Shown here: positions 1-9,991 of the stretch, one piece after another
Layout: each line of letters begins with the position of its first letter
Position numbering within the stretch: position 1 is the first letter of the stretch
Origin: Cafeteria roenbergensis
Lineage: Eukaryota; Sar; Bigyra; Bicosoecida; Cafeteriaceae
Length of the DNA stretch: 64,000 nt
Direction of reading: 5' to 3'
Assembly: GCA_008330645.1 (NCBI GenBank)
Contig: VLTN01000034.1
Coordinates: 310,001-374,000 of the forward strand
Translations under genes and position numbers: made by a program
Notes under the pieces: generated by a model
Told to the model about the DNA's origin: nothing
Database searches by the model: none
What the model saw: the letters and a program-made list of their open reading frames with translations, nothing else

Positions 1-1
1 C

Positions 2-480
2 GAGGCGGCGCTGAAGGCTGCGCGGGCAGAGGCTGCAACCGCAGTTGCGGCTGCACAGGAAGAGGCGTCTACCGCGGTTTCGCGAGCCGAGGAGGCCGAG
101 GCGGCGCTGAAGGCTGCACAGGAGGAGACGTTGACCGCGGTTTCGCGAGCCGAGGAGGCCGAGGCGGCGCTGAAGGCTGCGCGGGCAGAGGCTGCATCCA
201 CAGTTGCGGCTGCACAGGAGGAGACGTCGACCGCGGTTTCGCGAGCCGAGGAGGCCGAGGTGGCGCTGAAGGCTGCACAGGAGGAGACGTTGACCGCGGT
301 TTCGCGAGCCGAGGAGGCCGAGGCGGCGCTGAAGGCTGCGCGGGCAGAGGCTGCAACCGCAGTTGCGGCTGCACAGGAAGAGGCGTCTACCGCGGTTTCG
401 CGAGCCGAGGAGGCCGAGGCGGCGCTGAAGGTTGCACAGGAGGAGATATTGACCGCGGTTTCGCGTGCCGAGGAGGCCGA
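2..480 (+). repeat. In-frame 63-bp / 96-bp tandem coiled-coil repeats
   Basis: Two alternating unit types are seen: a 63-bp unit (21 residues, AVSRAEEAEAALKAAQEETLT-like) and a 96-bp unit that adds 11 residues. Both lengths keep frame and are consistent with heptad/hendecad coiled-coil periodicity. Each unit begins with GCGGTTTCGCG, one of the words dispersed through the window. Confidence 0.85.
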
Positions 481-782
481 GGCTTTGATGGAGGCAGCAG
501 AGCTGGCCGTTGAATCCACTCTTGGCAGGGCCGACGAGGCGGAGGAAAGATTGGCCGAGTCGCAGGAGACGATCGATCGCCTCACCGGTGAGCTGGAAGA
601 ACTCACCGCTTGGCGGCGGTCGGCGTCCGAGCGACACTCCGAGTCGCTCAAGCTGTTGGAGCGTCAGGCTGACGGCCGGGTGGCAGAGCTTCAACGAAAG
701 GTAGAGCTGCTCACTTCGAAGCTGGAGGCGATGGACACACTTCGGCAACGTCTCGAGGCAGCGGAGGCGCGACGCCGACAGC

Positions 783-842
<60 letters not shown>

Positions 843-2908
843 TGAAGCAGCGGCAGCAGCAGCGCTCGCAGACCCAGCCGGCGGTGCCGGGACTGCCTGC
901 AGGGCTGTCCACAGGAGCGCCGCCAATTGCAGCGAGCAGCGCTGCCGGTGCGTCGGGCCCGGTCTCTGGCGATGCTGCTGCCGCACCGGCGGCGGCGGCG
1001 AGCGATGCACGACCTCTGGTCTCGCCCAGCGGGTCGCCCACGGGTCCTACGCACCACGCCTCGGCGGTTTCGCCCGATCAGTCCCATCGATCGCAAGCTC
1101 TGCTGGCCGTGGCGAGACGACGTCGGGAGCTGGCGGATGCGCCGAGGATGCGGCCGGCGCCGCCTCCGGCTCTGCCACCGGGGATGTCGATTGAAGACTT
1201 GTCTCGACGGCTTGCTGACCGGCGTGCGATGGCAGCTGACCCGCTGGCTTGCGGAAACCTCCCGGCAAGTTCCTTGCCGCCCGCGCCTCCGCCGTCGCCT
1301 GCCGGGGAAGACAGCGACGCCATCAGCAGCCAGTCAGGCGAGGAGGCCCCCACTGCGGAGAGGGAAGATGACGGTGATGTATCTCTGACGCGCCACGGAC
1401 ACGCCGTTGATTGGGCTGAAACCAGGGGCGGCCCCCATGCGCAACCCGGCACGGAGAGCTCCAACTCCGACTCTCAGTTGGACTCCGAATCTGGAGATCA
1501 TGCCCCAACTAGGGGCAGGGCACCCACCAACCATACGCAGCAGCCCGACCACGAGGTGTCCGTTGGGGCGCGCAGGTCCAAGCCTTCGCCTCACAGGGCT
1601 CCTGGTTCCCGTGCGAAACCGCCCGGTGCGAAACCGCCCGGTGCGAAACCGCCACCCCCTCCCAAGAGCCGCTTGGCTCCGCCACCGGCTCCATCGCCCA
1701 CGCCGGGCTCACCTTCGGCGAATCGTTTGGCCGATTCCGAAGCTAGCCTCATGGCCAAAGGCAGAAGGCAGGACTCCGGGAACGAGTCGCTGGAGTCTGA
1801 CCCCGAGGCAGGCACGCCAGCGACTCGGACTGGGACTGACACACCGATCGACGAGGCCACGCATGCACCGCCCCCCCCGCCGCAGGGCCAGCCCTCCCCC
1901 CGTGAAAAGCCGCCCGAGTTCCAGAAGGGGCCCTCCGAGGCCCCCAAGAGGCGAAGCGTGATTCCGGTCGGCAGCCGCCCGCCGCCGCCGCCGAAGCAGC
2001 GGAGCACGCAGTCGTCGCAAGCCTCGTCGCAGCCCACGTCGCAACCCGCTTCACTGGCGGTTTCACCGGCGGTTTCGCAAGCGGTTTCACCGGATACGTC
2101 GCTTGCCTCGTCGCCTGCGATCGCTCCTGCCGGATCGCCACGGGAGCCGCCGCCCATCGGAGGAGTTGCTCCGTCTGCCGGCGCCAGCGCTGCTGCCGAC
2201 ACGGCCGTTGGCGCGCGTGCGGCCGTCGCGCAGTCCGGTGGGCCGGCGCTGGAGCGTGCGGCCGTCAGCGAGGCAGGGGCGGCGGCGGTTACTGAGGCTT
2301 CGGCGCGGAGCAACGCGCCGTTGAGCGACTCGGGATCCGCTTCCTGGGGCACGGAGTCGCTCTCGAGTGACTCCAACGATGCAGGCGGGTCGCTTGACGG
2401 GGAGTCACTGGGGGATGACGGAGACCGCGCCTCAGCGCGTGGAGGTGAGAGGGCCGTTGCTGGCAGTTTGGAGGGGGGACTGGATGGCTCCGATGCCGCT
2501 GTGGCTGTTGCCAGTGCTGGTGCTGGTGCCGGTGCCAGTGCTGGTGCTGGTGCTGGTGCCGGTGCTGGTGCTGGTGCTGGTGCTGGTGCTGCTGCAGCGA
2601 GTTCTGCCGGTGCTGCTGCTTCCGCCGCCGGCTCTGCCGCCCGGGATGAGGCCTTCTTCGCTGCCAAGCGGCGAGCCAAGGCGCAGGCCGAGGCCGAGCG
2701 AGCGGCGAGGCGAGCGGCAGAGCTGGCGGCGATGGATCCGGAAGAGCGCGCGGCTGCGGAGGCGGAGGCGGAGGCGGAGGCCTTGCGGGAGAAACGGAAG
2801 GATCGCGGCTTGCGATCGACCATGGGGGTGTTCAAGGCGGGCGGCAGAGGCGCTGGCAGGGGGCGGGGCAGGGGGCGCGGTCGCGGGGGCAGGGGCCGCG
2901 GCCATTGA
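2..2908 (+). CDS. Coiled-coil / polyQ / proline-rich / RG-rich protein, 5' truncated
   Basis: I do not recognise a family. The frame is open from the first complete codon of the window to TGA at 2906-2908, so the true start lies off the left edge; about 968 codons are visible. In order: an Ala/Glu/Lys coiled coil built on AVSRAEEAEAALKAA-type repeats (to about 480), further coiled coil to about 780, 19 consecutive CAG-coded glutamines (785-841), a disordered Ser/Pro region with PPPPPK-type tracts (about 1600-2030) that could bind SH3, WW or profilin domains, a Gly-Ala hexamer tract (2512-2590), a charged helix rich in EAEAEALREKRK-like sequence, and a terminal Gly-Arg tail (about 2840-2905) like RNA-binding RG boxes. 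There is no catalytic motif. It lies head-to-tail with the FkbH-like gene. The coding assignment is firm; any function would be a guess. Confidence 0.75.
785..841 (+). repeat. (CAG)19 polyglutamine tract
   Basis: There are nineteen uninterrupted CAG codons in frame, followed by Leu-Lys-Gln-Arg and more glutamines. Pure CAG runs are length-unstable, so this is a likely polymorphic site. Confidence 0.95.
2512..2590 (+). repeat. (GGTGCT/GGTGCC)n hexamer tract, Gly-Ala coding
   Basis: A short hexanucleotide microsatellite in frame encodes an alternating Gly-Ala stretch near the C-terminus of the first gene. Confidence 0.85.
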
Positions 2909-3265
2909 TTATGGCTGAGCGATGCGGTGTTGCTGTGGTGCTGTCGATGCGCGGCGCGGGGCGCCCGGCCAAATGAGGACGGTTAGTTGCAGCGCAAGCT
3001 TCAGTGGCGTCACGACACGCGAACTGCGCCACAATTGCGGATGCCACCGGCTTTGCAATCCTCTGCGCACACTCGCGCGAGAGTGGCGCGCTCGAGCGTG
3101 CTCGACGCATCAGAGTTCTGCCACGGCAGAGCCAGCAGTGGCCAGGCGGGTCTGTGCGGGACTCGAATTTCGCTGCGCACCTCGGCATCTCGGTCGCAAA
3201 CGCAAGGCCACTTCCGCACAGGCGAGCATTGTACTCCGCGCGTGCTGCCAGGTGACTTGTGGATC
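2909..3265. other. Intergenic, head-to-tail spacer
   Basis: This is the 3' flank of the truncated gene and the presumed promoter/5'UTR of the FkbH-like gene. The downstream frame stays open through part of it and has an in-frame ATG at 3041, but FkbH-like similarity begins only after the ATG at 3266. One GGCAGAGCC word lies near 3125. I see no other feature. Confidence 0.5.
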
Positions 3266-6200
3266 ATGGACCCGCCGCCACAGGCTGCCTGGGGCGCGCC
3301 CCTGGCCTCGCTGCGAGTCGCTTCGTCCTTTTCTGCGGACGAGAGCTTCCACGCCGCCTCATGGTGGGCAACTCGCCTGGGCATCGCGCTGGACACATGC
3401 TGTTTGGACTACGGGTCTGCAGCGGGAGTGGCGCCGACCCCCGCGCGGGCCTTCTTCCCAGGGCTGTTCCCAGCCTCAGCCGCGCAAGCGCCCCTTCCAT
3501 CGCACGCAACCGCCGGAACACAGACTAGCGCGCAACAGGGGGCGGGCAGTGATGTGTCGCATCGCCCCGCGCCGCCGGGTGGTCCAGTGTCGGGGCCGTC
3601 AGTGGCCCTGGAGGGCGAGGCCGCTGCGGCGCTGCGGCGCGAAGCCAGCTCCCTCGCAGCCGGCCCCGCCGTCGCCCTCTGGCTCTGCCGGGTATGCGAC
3701 CTGGAGCCAGCGGAGGCGGCGGTCGGGTCTGACGGGCCTGGGCTGCGTGTGGTGCACCCCGAGACGCGGGCGCGTCGGCGGCGGCGGCTATCGCAGCAGC
3801 AGCCCTCGGGGGCGCCGCCAGAGCGGCCGGACGCAGCAGCGCCAGCTGCGCCGCCGCCGCCGCCGCCACAGGCAGCCCGTGGCGCAGGCTCAGGTGCCAG
3901 TGCTACTGATTCGGCTGCAGCACCAGCGGCGGCGTCAGCTGCCGGCGGAGCTGCCAGCCGCTGCCCGGAGAGCCGGTGGACCGCCGAGGCACGCCGTGTC
4001 GGCGAAATTATTGGCCGGACAATGGTTCGGCATGCAGAGCTGAGCGAGTCGGAAGTGAGAAGCAGCTCTACCGGCTTGGTCCCGGGCGCACCACTGGTCG
4101 TGGTGCTGGCGCCGCCTCCGGCACTGCCCCGGGATGCAGAGGCTAGCGCCCGTAGGCCCTCCAGCCCATGCAAGCGTGAGTCTGACCCCGGTACTGACCC
4201 CGGGTCTGACTCCCTCGCTGTCGCTGCGGAGACAGCTGCTGCCAGCTACTGGCTGGAGCACGCCGCTGCAGAGGCAGCCATCGCCGCGGCCGTTGCGGGG
4301 ACCCCGGCACACCTCTGTGGCTCTGCTGGAAGGCTCGTGCTTAAGCCGAGCACTGTGGCCGCCGGGTGGGAGGCAGAGCCGAGCGCGGAACTCGCAGGCG
4401 GAAACGGCCGGCGAGCCCAGTCACACCCCGGTCACGCTGGAGTCAGACCGCTGCCGGCTGCTGGGCCGCTGGGTTGGGAAGTGCGCAGGGCAGACGGTGG
4501 TGGCAAAACGTTTCGCCGGGTGTTCCTGATTGGGGCTGCCACTCTTGCTCGGTGGTGGGGCGGGCTCATGCCTCCGCAGCTCTGCCGAGAGTGGCATCAC
4601 GACCAGCTCAGCGTCGATCCGGCAGAGGCAGTGGGCGTCGCTCCGCCGTCGCCCAGCTCTGCCGTGGCCGGCACTCCAGCAGGCGGCGATGGACCTGGTG
4701 GCCTGGACCACCATCATCATCGTCCGTGCCTGCCATCCGACGGTTTCACGCCGGCGCTTGAACTGGCGGGTCATGCTCCCTTTTCGCGAGCAATGTCCGC
4801 GTCTCTCATTGGCCCTGCCATCCGCGTCGCTCACGCGTCGCTCCTGGCGTGCGCAGCGCTGAGCGACCCCACAGACGTTCCCGACCCGCTCACTGGAGGC
4901 GACGGATTCGCGACCGTTGCCGGGCGGCGTCTGCTGGAGCAGGCGGCCGCATCAGCCGACGGAACAGCGGTTTCGCCGCTTGCCGTGCGGGGATCAGCGC
5001 CACCCTCGCAAGCGACGCCAATTGCAGCAGCGACGGCTGCAGCAGCGACAGGGGTGGCGGCGGCGCCAGCGCCAGCAGCACTGGTACCAGAAGCGGCGAC
5101 GACGGGACAGAGCGACGCGGCGGGACAGAGCGACGCGGCAGAGCCAATGACTCGTTCGGCAGAGCTGTGTGGCATCGGGGGACTCGTAGCTGCGCTGGTG
5201 CCGGCAGAGCTCGGTTTCGCGTCGGCTGAGGGCAAGAAGGCTCTGAGTCTCGACTGCGACTGGACGCTGTGGGGTGGGGTGGCGTCGGAAGGATCTGGGA
5301 AGGATCGTGACGGTAGCTCTGCCACTTTGGCTGCAGGTGGTCCAGGACGCGCCGGGTCCAGCCCCGATGGTGGCTCTGACGTGCATGCGATTGGGGAGGG
5401 ACTGGTGATTGATGGCGGTTTCGCGTGGGTGCGTGCCGCTGCAGTGTGGATGCGCGACCGTCGCGGCTGGATCATCGGGCTCTGCAGCAGGAACACAGAG
5501 GCCGACGTCCGCGCAGCGGTTTCGCGTCTGGCTGGAGCAGCGCCCCGGGCAGCGCGGCGGCGGCTTGCGGCGAAGACTGTGGGCGGCGGCGCTGGTGATG
5601 CTGGCACCGGTGGCGTGTCTGGCGCTGCTGCTGGGGCTGGCGCCGGTGGCGTGTCTGGCGCTGCTGCTGGGGCTGGCGCCGGTGGCGTGTCTGACGCTGC
5701 TGCTGGGGCTGGCGCCGGTGGCGTGTCTGACGCTGCTGCTGGGGCTGGCGCCGGTGGCGTGTCTGGCGCTGCTGCTGGGGCTGGCGCCGGCGCCACGCTG
5801 CCCGTCGCTGCGCGTGCTGGTGGCATGCCGGAGCCTGCGCTGATGCCGTCACAGCGGCCGTCACAGCGGCCGTCGACGTCGTCTTCGTTTGCGGCGCTGT
5901 GGGATGGCGGTTCAGGGGTGTCGTTCCTGGCGGCTGGTCACGGCGCAAAGTCGGCTCTGCTCACCAAGGCAGCAGCGTCTCTCAACATTGCTCGGGCGTC
6001 GCTCGTTCACTTCGACGACAACCCTGTGGAAGTGGCAGAAATCTCCGCATCCGCACCAGACATCACTTCACTTCGCGTGCCTGCCGACCCCGGAGCGACC
6101 ACGTCCGGGCTTGGCCCCGCTGGCTCCGCGCGCAAGTACCGCGCTGCAGTCGCCCACTTCTGGGCGATCGACGAGCCTCTGCCCGTGAGAGTGATGGTCC

Positions 6201-9200
6201 ATCCCATCGCGGATACGGACGGCTTCGCAAACGACCCCTCAGGCCAGGACTTGCCGAGGCCCCGGGCTGCGCCCTCGGCCAGCGGTGATCCACGCGGCGG
6301 TGACGGCCGTACGGCGGAGGACCGCGGCAGAGCCGACCTGTACGCGGCAGAGCGACGTCGAGTCGAGGCAGCGCGCGAAGCGACCGCAGCTGTGCTCTCA
6401 GCAGACGAGGCGGAGGCCGAGGCGGAGGCGGGGCTCTTGGCAAGCGGTGCTGGCGCCGGAGTGCCAGCTGATGGAAGCATGACTGGCCAAAGACCCTCAG
6501 GCGATGGGGTCGTGGCTGAGGCCGCAAGCGCTGCGGCAACCCAACCATCTCGGCAGCGGCGTCGCGTCCGCAGCGCTGCCGCTGCGGGTAGCAGAGCCAC
6601 TTCAAGTAGAGCCCGTGTTCTGGCATCGTTCTTGGCCTCGCTGCGACTGGCCATGGAGCCAGTGGCGAGCGACGCGGCATCGCTCCTCAACGACGCCGAG
6701 TCACTGGCGCGAGTCGCGCAATTGACGCAACGGACAAATCAAGTCAACGCGTGCAAGGACCCAACCCCGCTGGCAGAGCTGGTGCTGGCTCTGCGCATCG
6801 CGGCCAAGCGTGACGCCGCTCGAGCCGCCATGAAGGCACTGCCGCCCGCAGCGGCTGGTGGGCTGGCCAGTGCTCCGGTGACGGGCCAGCCTGCAGCAAG
6901 CCAAGCCTCCCTCAGCGTGGCAGCTGCCGCTGCTGCTGCACCCTTCTGTGGCGGGGTTCGCGTCACCGCAGCCCGTGTAACGGACAGGTTCGGGTGCTAC
7001 GGCCTCGTCACGGTGGCGGCATGCGAAGACTTGGCAATCAGACTCGATTCAACTTCAACTTCAACTTCAACTCCCGCTGCTGTCCCTTGCGATACTGCTG
7101 CAAGCGCTTGTATCGATGCTGGTGCTGGTGCTACTGGTGCTGCTGGTGCTGATGCCGCAGCTGGCGTGGCTGCCAAAGCCTCGACCTCTGCAAAGGTGCC
7201 AGTGCCGGCATCTGCCGCTGCCTTCGCACTGAGGTCCTGGCAGTCAGCTGACGGCTTGCCGCTTGCTGTACCGGCCTCCAAGGCAGCTCTGCCTGGCTAC
7301 GGTTTCGCCGGCAAGCCTCCACCGGCAAATGTCGGTCCAGCGTCTTTGGCTGGAGACGGAGTGTCACTGGCGGTGCCTGCAGCTGGTGCAGCCGGTTCGG
7401 TTGCCGTTGCAGGCCGGGTTGCCGTTGGGAGGGCCCTGCTTTGCTCTTGTCGCATCCTGCAGCGGGGAGCGGAGCAAGCCTGCGTCTCTCACCTGGGGTC
7501 GCTCGCGCGGCAGGCAGTGGAGTCCCTTGCAGATAAGGAGTCTCTCACCGGGGCCCCACCAACACCACAAGCCTCTGCCGCTTGTGGAGTTGCTCCGTCT
7601 GCCCGTGTGGTCCGGGGTGACTGGCTGGCGATGCCGTGGGTGCCCTCGGACCGGAACGAGCCTGCAAGGGCGTTGCTGTTCGGGCCCCGGGCGACAGTTC
7701 CTTCCGGCACATCCAACGACAGTGGTTCGTTGCTGAGCGATTCCGGTGTTGCACCAGGTGATGACGACGCTGTCATCGGCGAAACAGAATGCCCGATGCC
7801 CGGGTCGCTATTTGCGCCGCTGCAGCCCCTTGTGCCTGCACCAGTGGATTCACTGCGCGGAGTTTGCGAAACGGCCGCATCAACTCCGCACTATGAGTGG
7901 TCGGAGTCACTCGTCAATCGCCTTGAGCAGGAAGCGCAAGGCGGGGCGCTCAGCGATACAGCTCTGCTCGCCGACGTCGGACCGACATCGCGAGCAGAAG
8001 GCGTCGCGGAAGCGGATTGGGCTCTGCCCAACCGGGCTCTACCGAGGTGCCTCCGCCTCGCTAGGGTCGCGTCAGCCGCCTCGCTGTTGAGACTGTGTCG
8101 GTCTGCGGCCAGCGAAGTGTGGGGCCGCATCGAGACGGTGCGCCACGCCGCGGGGCTCGCTCGCCGCGAAGGCCTCACTGGCTCTGCCGACGGTGACTGG
8201 CAAGTGATGGCGCTGAGACTCGCAGGGATGGACGGGTGGTGCGGCGCCGCGCTCCCGCGGGCGCGGCTGGAGGGGGACTGGGGGTTTCCGGCGTGGGTGG
8301 TCGACGCTGTTCGTCGGCGAAAGGTTTGTCCGAAGCTGGCTGCCGGCAAGGGGTGTGCGCTGCTGATGCGAGGGAAGAGTGGCCACGTCGCGTCCGTCGA
8401 CCACTCTCCATCGCTATGCCCTGCGCTTCTAGAGGCCGCGGTTTCGCGTGGTGACTTTGCCCAGACCCGTAAGCAGCAGCGGCAGTCGCTAGCCAGCGCG
8501 GGGCGCGGAGGCGCCGGCACAGGCGACCACCGTGAACAGTCGCCAGACGCTGTGGGTGCTGCTGCCGGCGACGGCGACGGAGCTGTTCGGGGGATGACGT
8601 CACCTGCCACTCTTCCTCCCGGCTGGGCCCGGGCCATCGTGACGGTTGCCTCGCTGACGAGGGCTGCGGCTGGAAAGGATGCCCCGACGGTTGCCGATGC
8701 CGAGTCTGACTCTCGTGGCGGCATCGGCAGGCTGCGGCGTGGCCTGTGGGGGTCACTGGTGCACTGCGGGGCCGAGTCACTCATCCGTCACGATGGAGCC
8801 GGTTCGGCCATTCATTGGCCATTTGCAGCCCCGGAATCCACCCGCCATCCGAACGCGGCGGAAACGGCTTTCGTGGCGTTTCTGGCGAGCGACCCCGCGT
8901 CGCTCAACGCAGCGCTGTCTGGAGCCTCTCTGGCCTCGGCCGCAGCAAGCGTCGCCGCAGCCGCGGCAGCCGCGTCAGCTGCGTCAGCTGACGGCACCAA
9001 GTCTGCCAAGGCCGGAGGCGAAGCCATGTCCGAGCTCGTAGCCAACAGCGCCAAGAACGGCGGCCTGACCGCGTTCCTGGGAAGCGCTGGCACGGCCGGG
9101 GGCCCCGGCGGGACAACCGGCTCTGCCGGGCCGAGGGGCTGGATGACCGACGCAGAGGCAAGGCGGGCGGCCTTGCACGCCGCGAAACCGCCGCCCGGGC

Positions 9201-9991
9201 TGCTGTTTGTGCCAGTGGCGTCGGCGGAGGGACACCGCTTCGACGCGGAGGCGGCTGCCCGCCGGGCGGTGGGCGAGGCGGAGGATGCGGTGGTGACAGG
9301 GACCGGGGGCGGGGGTAGGGGCGCGTCAACCCCCGGTCCCAGCGGGAGCCGTCGGGCGGTGGACCGCGGCGCTGCCGGCCGCAGTGCGGGTGCGGGTGCG
9401 GGTGCGGGTGCGGGTGCGGGTGCGGGTGCGGGTGCGGGTGCGGGTGCTGATGCGGGTGCGGGTGCGGGTGCGGGTGCGGGTGCGGGTGCTGATGCGGGTG
9501 CAGATTCACTGGTCGCTCGCGAGGGCGCCGACGTTGGCGATGGCGGTGCCGAGGATGCCGGGAGTTCTGGCTCCGACAGCGGCGCAGACGGCGATGACGG
9601 CGAGCCCTGCGCTGGCACTGTGGGCCAGGCCGGCTGTCTGCTGGCGTCGGAGGTATACTCAGAGCTCTGCCTGCAAATGAGCGACGCCTGGTCCCTCGTT
9701 GAGGCACTCTCCACTGCCGAGCCGCCAGCTGCGCCAGCAGCCTCCGCTGCCGAAGCCGCCGCCCCGGCAGTGAGCCAGCCACAGTCGAACTCGGAGGAGC
9801 GTGATCACGGTCGCGAGGGACGGGCCGATGGCTCAGCAGCCATTCCCACAGCTGCGCTGACGCAGAGCAAGGACGGCGAAAAGGCGGCGGAGCTGTGGGG
9901 CTCGATTGAGTCTGGCGAGACCGCCGACGAGGCCACGGTGGCAGAGCTGCGCCGGCGTGCCCGAGACGAGGCCAGGCGGCTTGGTGTGTGA
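3266..9991 (+). CDS. Giant FkbH-like HAD-superfamily protein
   Basis: 2241 residues from ATG 3266, chosen because an FkbH-type N-terminal segment (LRVASSFSADE onward) starts just after it. The HAD motifs are visible: I in LDCDWTLWGGV (D663, D665), II at LCSRN (C740-N743), III/IV at the Lys before LLTKAAASLNI and at FDDNPVEV (D917, D918). Further family blocks follow in the expected order: RVAQLTQRTNQVN (about 1149), DRFGCYGLV (about 1240), SCRILQRG (about 1394), WVPSDRNEP (about 1458). Bacterial FkbH-type enzymes make glyceryl-acyl-carrier-protein for polyketide synthesis. They are usually a few hundred residues; here Ala/Gly/Ser low-complexity inserts separate the blocks (174 residues from motif II to the DD pair), and about 780 unrecognised residues follow. 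No carrier protein or polyketide synthase is nearby. The domain call is strong; substrate and activity are inferred. Confidence 0.82.
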   Translation: MDPPPQAAWGAPLASLRVASSFSADESFHAASWWATRLGIALDTCCLDYGSAAGVAPTPARAFFPGLFPASAAQAPLPSHATAGTQTSAQQGAGSDVSHRPAPPGGPVSGPSVALEGEAAAALRREASSLAAGPAVALWLCRVCDLEPAEAAVGSDGPGLRVVHPETRARRRRRLSQQQPSGAPPERPDAAAPAAPPPPPPQAARGAGSGASATDSAAAPAAASAAGGAASRCPESRWTAEARRVGEIIGRTMVRHAELSESEVRSSSTGLVPGAPLVVVLAPPPALPRDAEASARRPSSPCKRESDPGTDPGSDSLAVAAETAAASYWLEHAAAEAAIAAAVAGTPAHLCGSAGRLVLKPSTVAAGWEAEPSAELAGGNGRRAQSHPGHAGVRPLPAAGPLGWEVRRADGGGKTFRRVFLIGAATLARWWGGLMPPQLCREWHHDQLSVDPAEAVGVAPPSPSSAVAGTPAGGDGPGGLDHHHHRPCLPSDGFTPALELAGHAPFSRAMSASLIGPAIRVAHASLLACAALSDPTDVPDPLTGGDGFATVAGRRLLEQAAASADGTAVSPLAVRGSAPPSQATPIAAATAAAATGVAAAPAPAALVPEAATTGQSDAAGQSDAAEPMTRSAELCGIGGLVAALVPAELGFASAEGKKALSLDCDWTLWGGVASEGSGKDRDGSSATLAAGGPGRAGSSPDGGSDVHAIGEGLVIDGGFAWVRAAAVWMRDRRGWIIGLCSRNTEADVRAAVSRLAGAAPRAARRRLAAKTVGGGAGDAGTGGVSGAAAGAGAGGVSGAAAGAGAGGVSDAAAGAGAGGVSDAAAGAGAGGVSGAAAGAGAGATLPVAARAGGMPEPALMPSQRPSQRPSTSSSFAALWDGGSGVSFLAAGHGAKSALLTKAAASLNIARASLVHFDDNPVEVAEISASAPDITSLRVPADPGATTSGLGPAGSARKYRAAVAHFWAIDEPLPVRVMVHPIADTDGFANDPSGQDLPRPRAAPSASGDPRGGDGRTAEDRGRADLYAAERRRVEAAREATAAVLSADEAEAEAEAGLLASGAGAGVPADGSMTGQRPSGDGVVAEAASAAATQPSRQRRRVRSAAAAGSRATSSRARVLASFLASLRLAMEPVASDAASLLNDAESLARVAQLTQRTNQVNACKDPTPLAELVLALRIAAKRDAARAAMKALPPAAAGGLASAPVTGQPAASQASLSVAAAAAAAPFCGGVRVTAARVTDRFGCYGLVTVAACEDLAIRLDSTSTSTSTPAAVPCDTAASACIDAGAGATGAAGADAAAGVAAKASTSAKVPVPASAAAFALRSWQSADGLPLAVPASKAALPGYGFAGKPPPANVGPASLAGDGVSLAVPAAGAAGSVAVAGRVAVGRALLCSCRILQRGAEQACVSHLGSLARQAVESLADKESLTGAPPTPQASAACGVAPSARVVRGDWLAMPWVPSDRNEPARALLFGPRATVPSGTSNDSGSLLSDSGVAPGDDDAVIGETECPMPGSLFAPLQPLVPAPVDSLRGVCETAASTPHYEWSESLVNRLEQEAQGGALSDTALLADVGPTSRAEGVAEADWALPNRALPRCLRLARVASAASLLRLCRSAASEVWGRIETVRHAAGLARREGLTGSADGDWQVMALRLAGMDGWCGAALPRARLEGDWGFPAWVVDAVRRRKVCPKLAAGKGCALLMRGKSGHVASVDHSPSLCPALLEAAVSRGDFAQTRKQQRQSLASAGRGGAGTGDHREQSPDAVGAAAGDGDGAVRGMTSPATLPPGWARAIVTVASLTRAAAGKDAPTVADAESDSRGGIGRLRRGLWGSLVHCGAESLIRHDGAGSAIHWPFAAPESTRHPNAAETAFVAFLASDPASLNAALSGASLASAAASVAAAAAAASAASADGTKSAKAGGEAMSELVANSAKNGGLTAFLGSAGTAGGPGGTTGSAGPRGWMTDAEARRAALHAAKPPPGLLFVPVASAEGHRFDAEAAARRAVGEAEDAVVTGTGGGGRGASTPGPSGSRRAVDRGAAGRSAGAGAGAGAGAGAGAGAGAGADAGAGAGAGAGAGADAGADSLVAREGADVGDGGAEDAGSSGSDSGADGDDGEPCAGTVGQAGCLLASEVYSELCLQMSDAWSLVEALSTAEPPAAPAASAAEAAAPAVSQPQSNSEERDHGREGRADGSAAIPTAALTQSKDGEKAAELWGSIESGETADEATVAELRRRARDEARRLGV
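5609..5788 (+). repeat. Five 36-bp tandem repeats inside the HAD cap region
   Basis: Units begin at 5609, 5645, 5681, 5717 and 5753 and encode GGVSGAAAGAGA with one Gly/Asp variation. They lie between HAD motif II and the DD motif of the FkbH-like protein, as an in-frame low-complexity insertion in a surface loop. Confidence 0.92.
9385..9502 (+). repeat. (GGTGCG)n hexamer tract
   Basis: A near-perfect hexanucleotide run encodes (Gly-Ala)n with two GCTGAT interruptions (Ala-Asp), near the C-terminus of the FkbH-like protein. Confidence 0.92.

Noticed and set aside
1591-2835. 414-codon antisense frame under the first gene
   Set aside because: Mirror of Ala/Ser/Gly-rich codons, with no independent domain or start context.
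2987-3265. 5' extension of the FkbH-like frame
   Set aside because: The extension is Arg/Ser/His-rich with one internal ATG at 3041 and no similarity. FkbH-type sequence begins right after ATG 3266.
5609-5788. 36-bp repeats as CRISPR repeats
   Set aside because: Strict tandem with no spacers, and in frame within the FkbH-like coding region.
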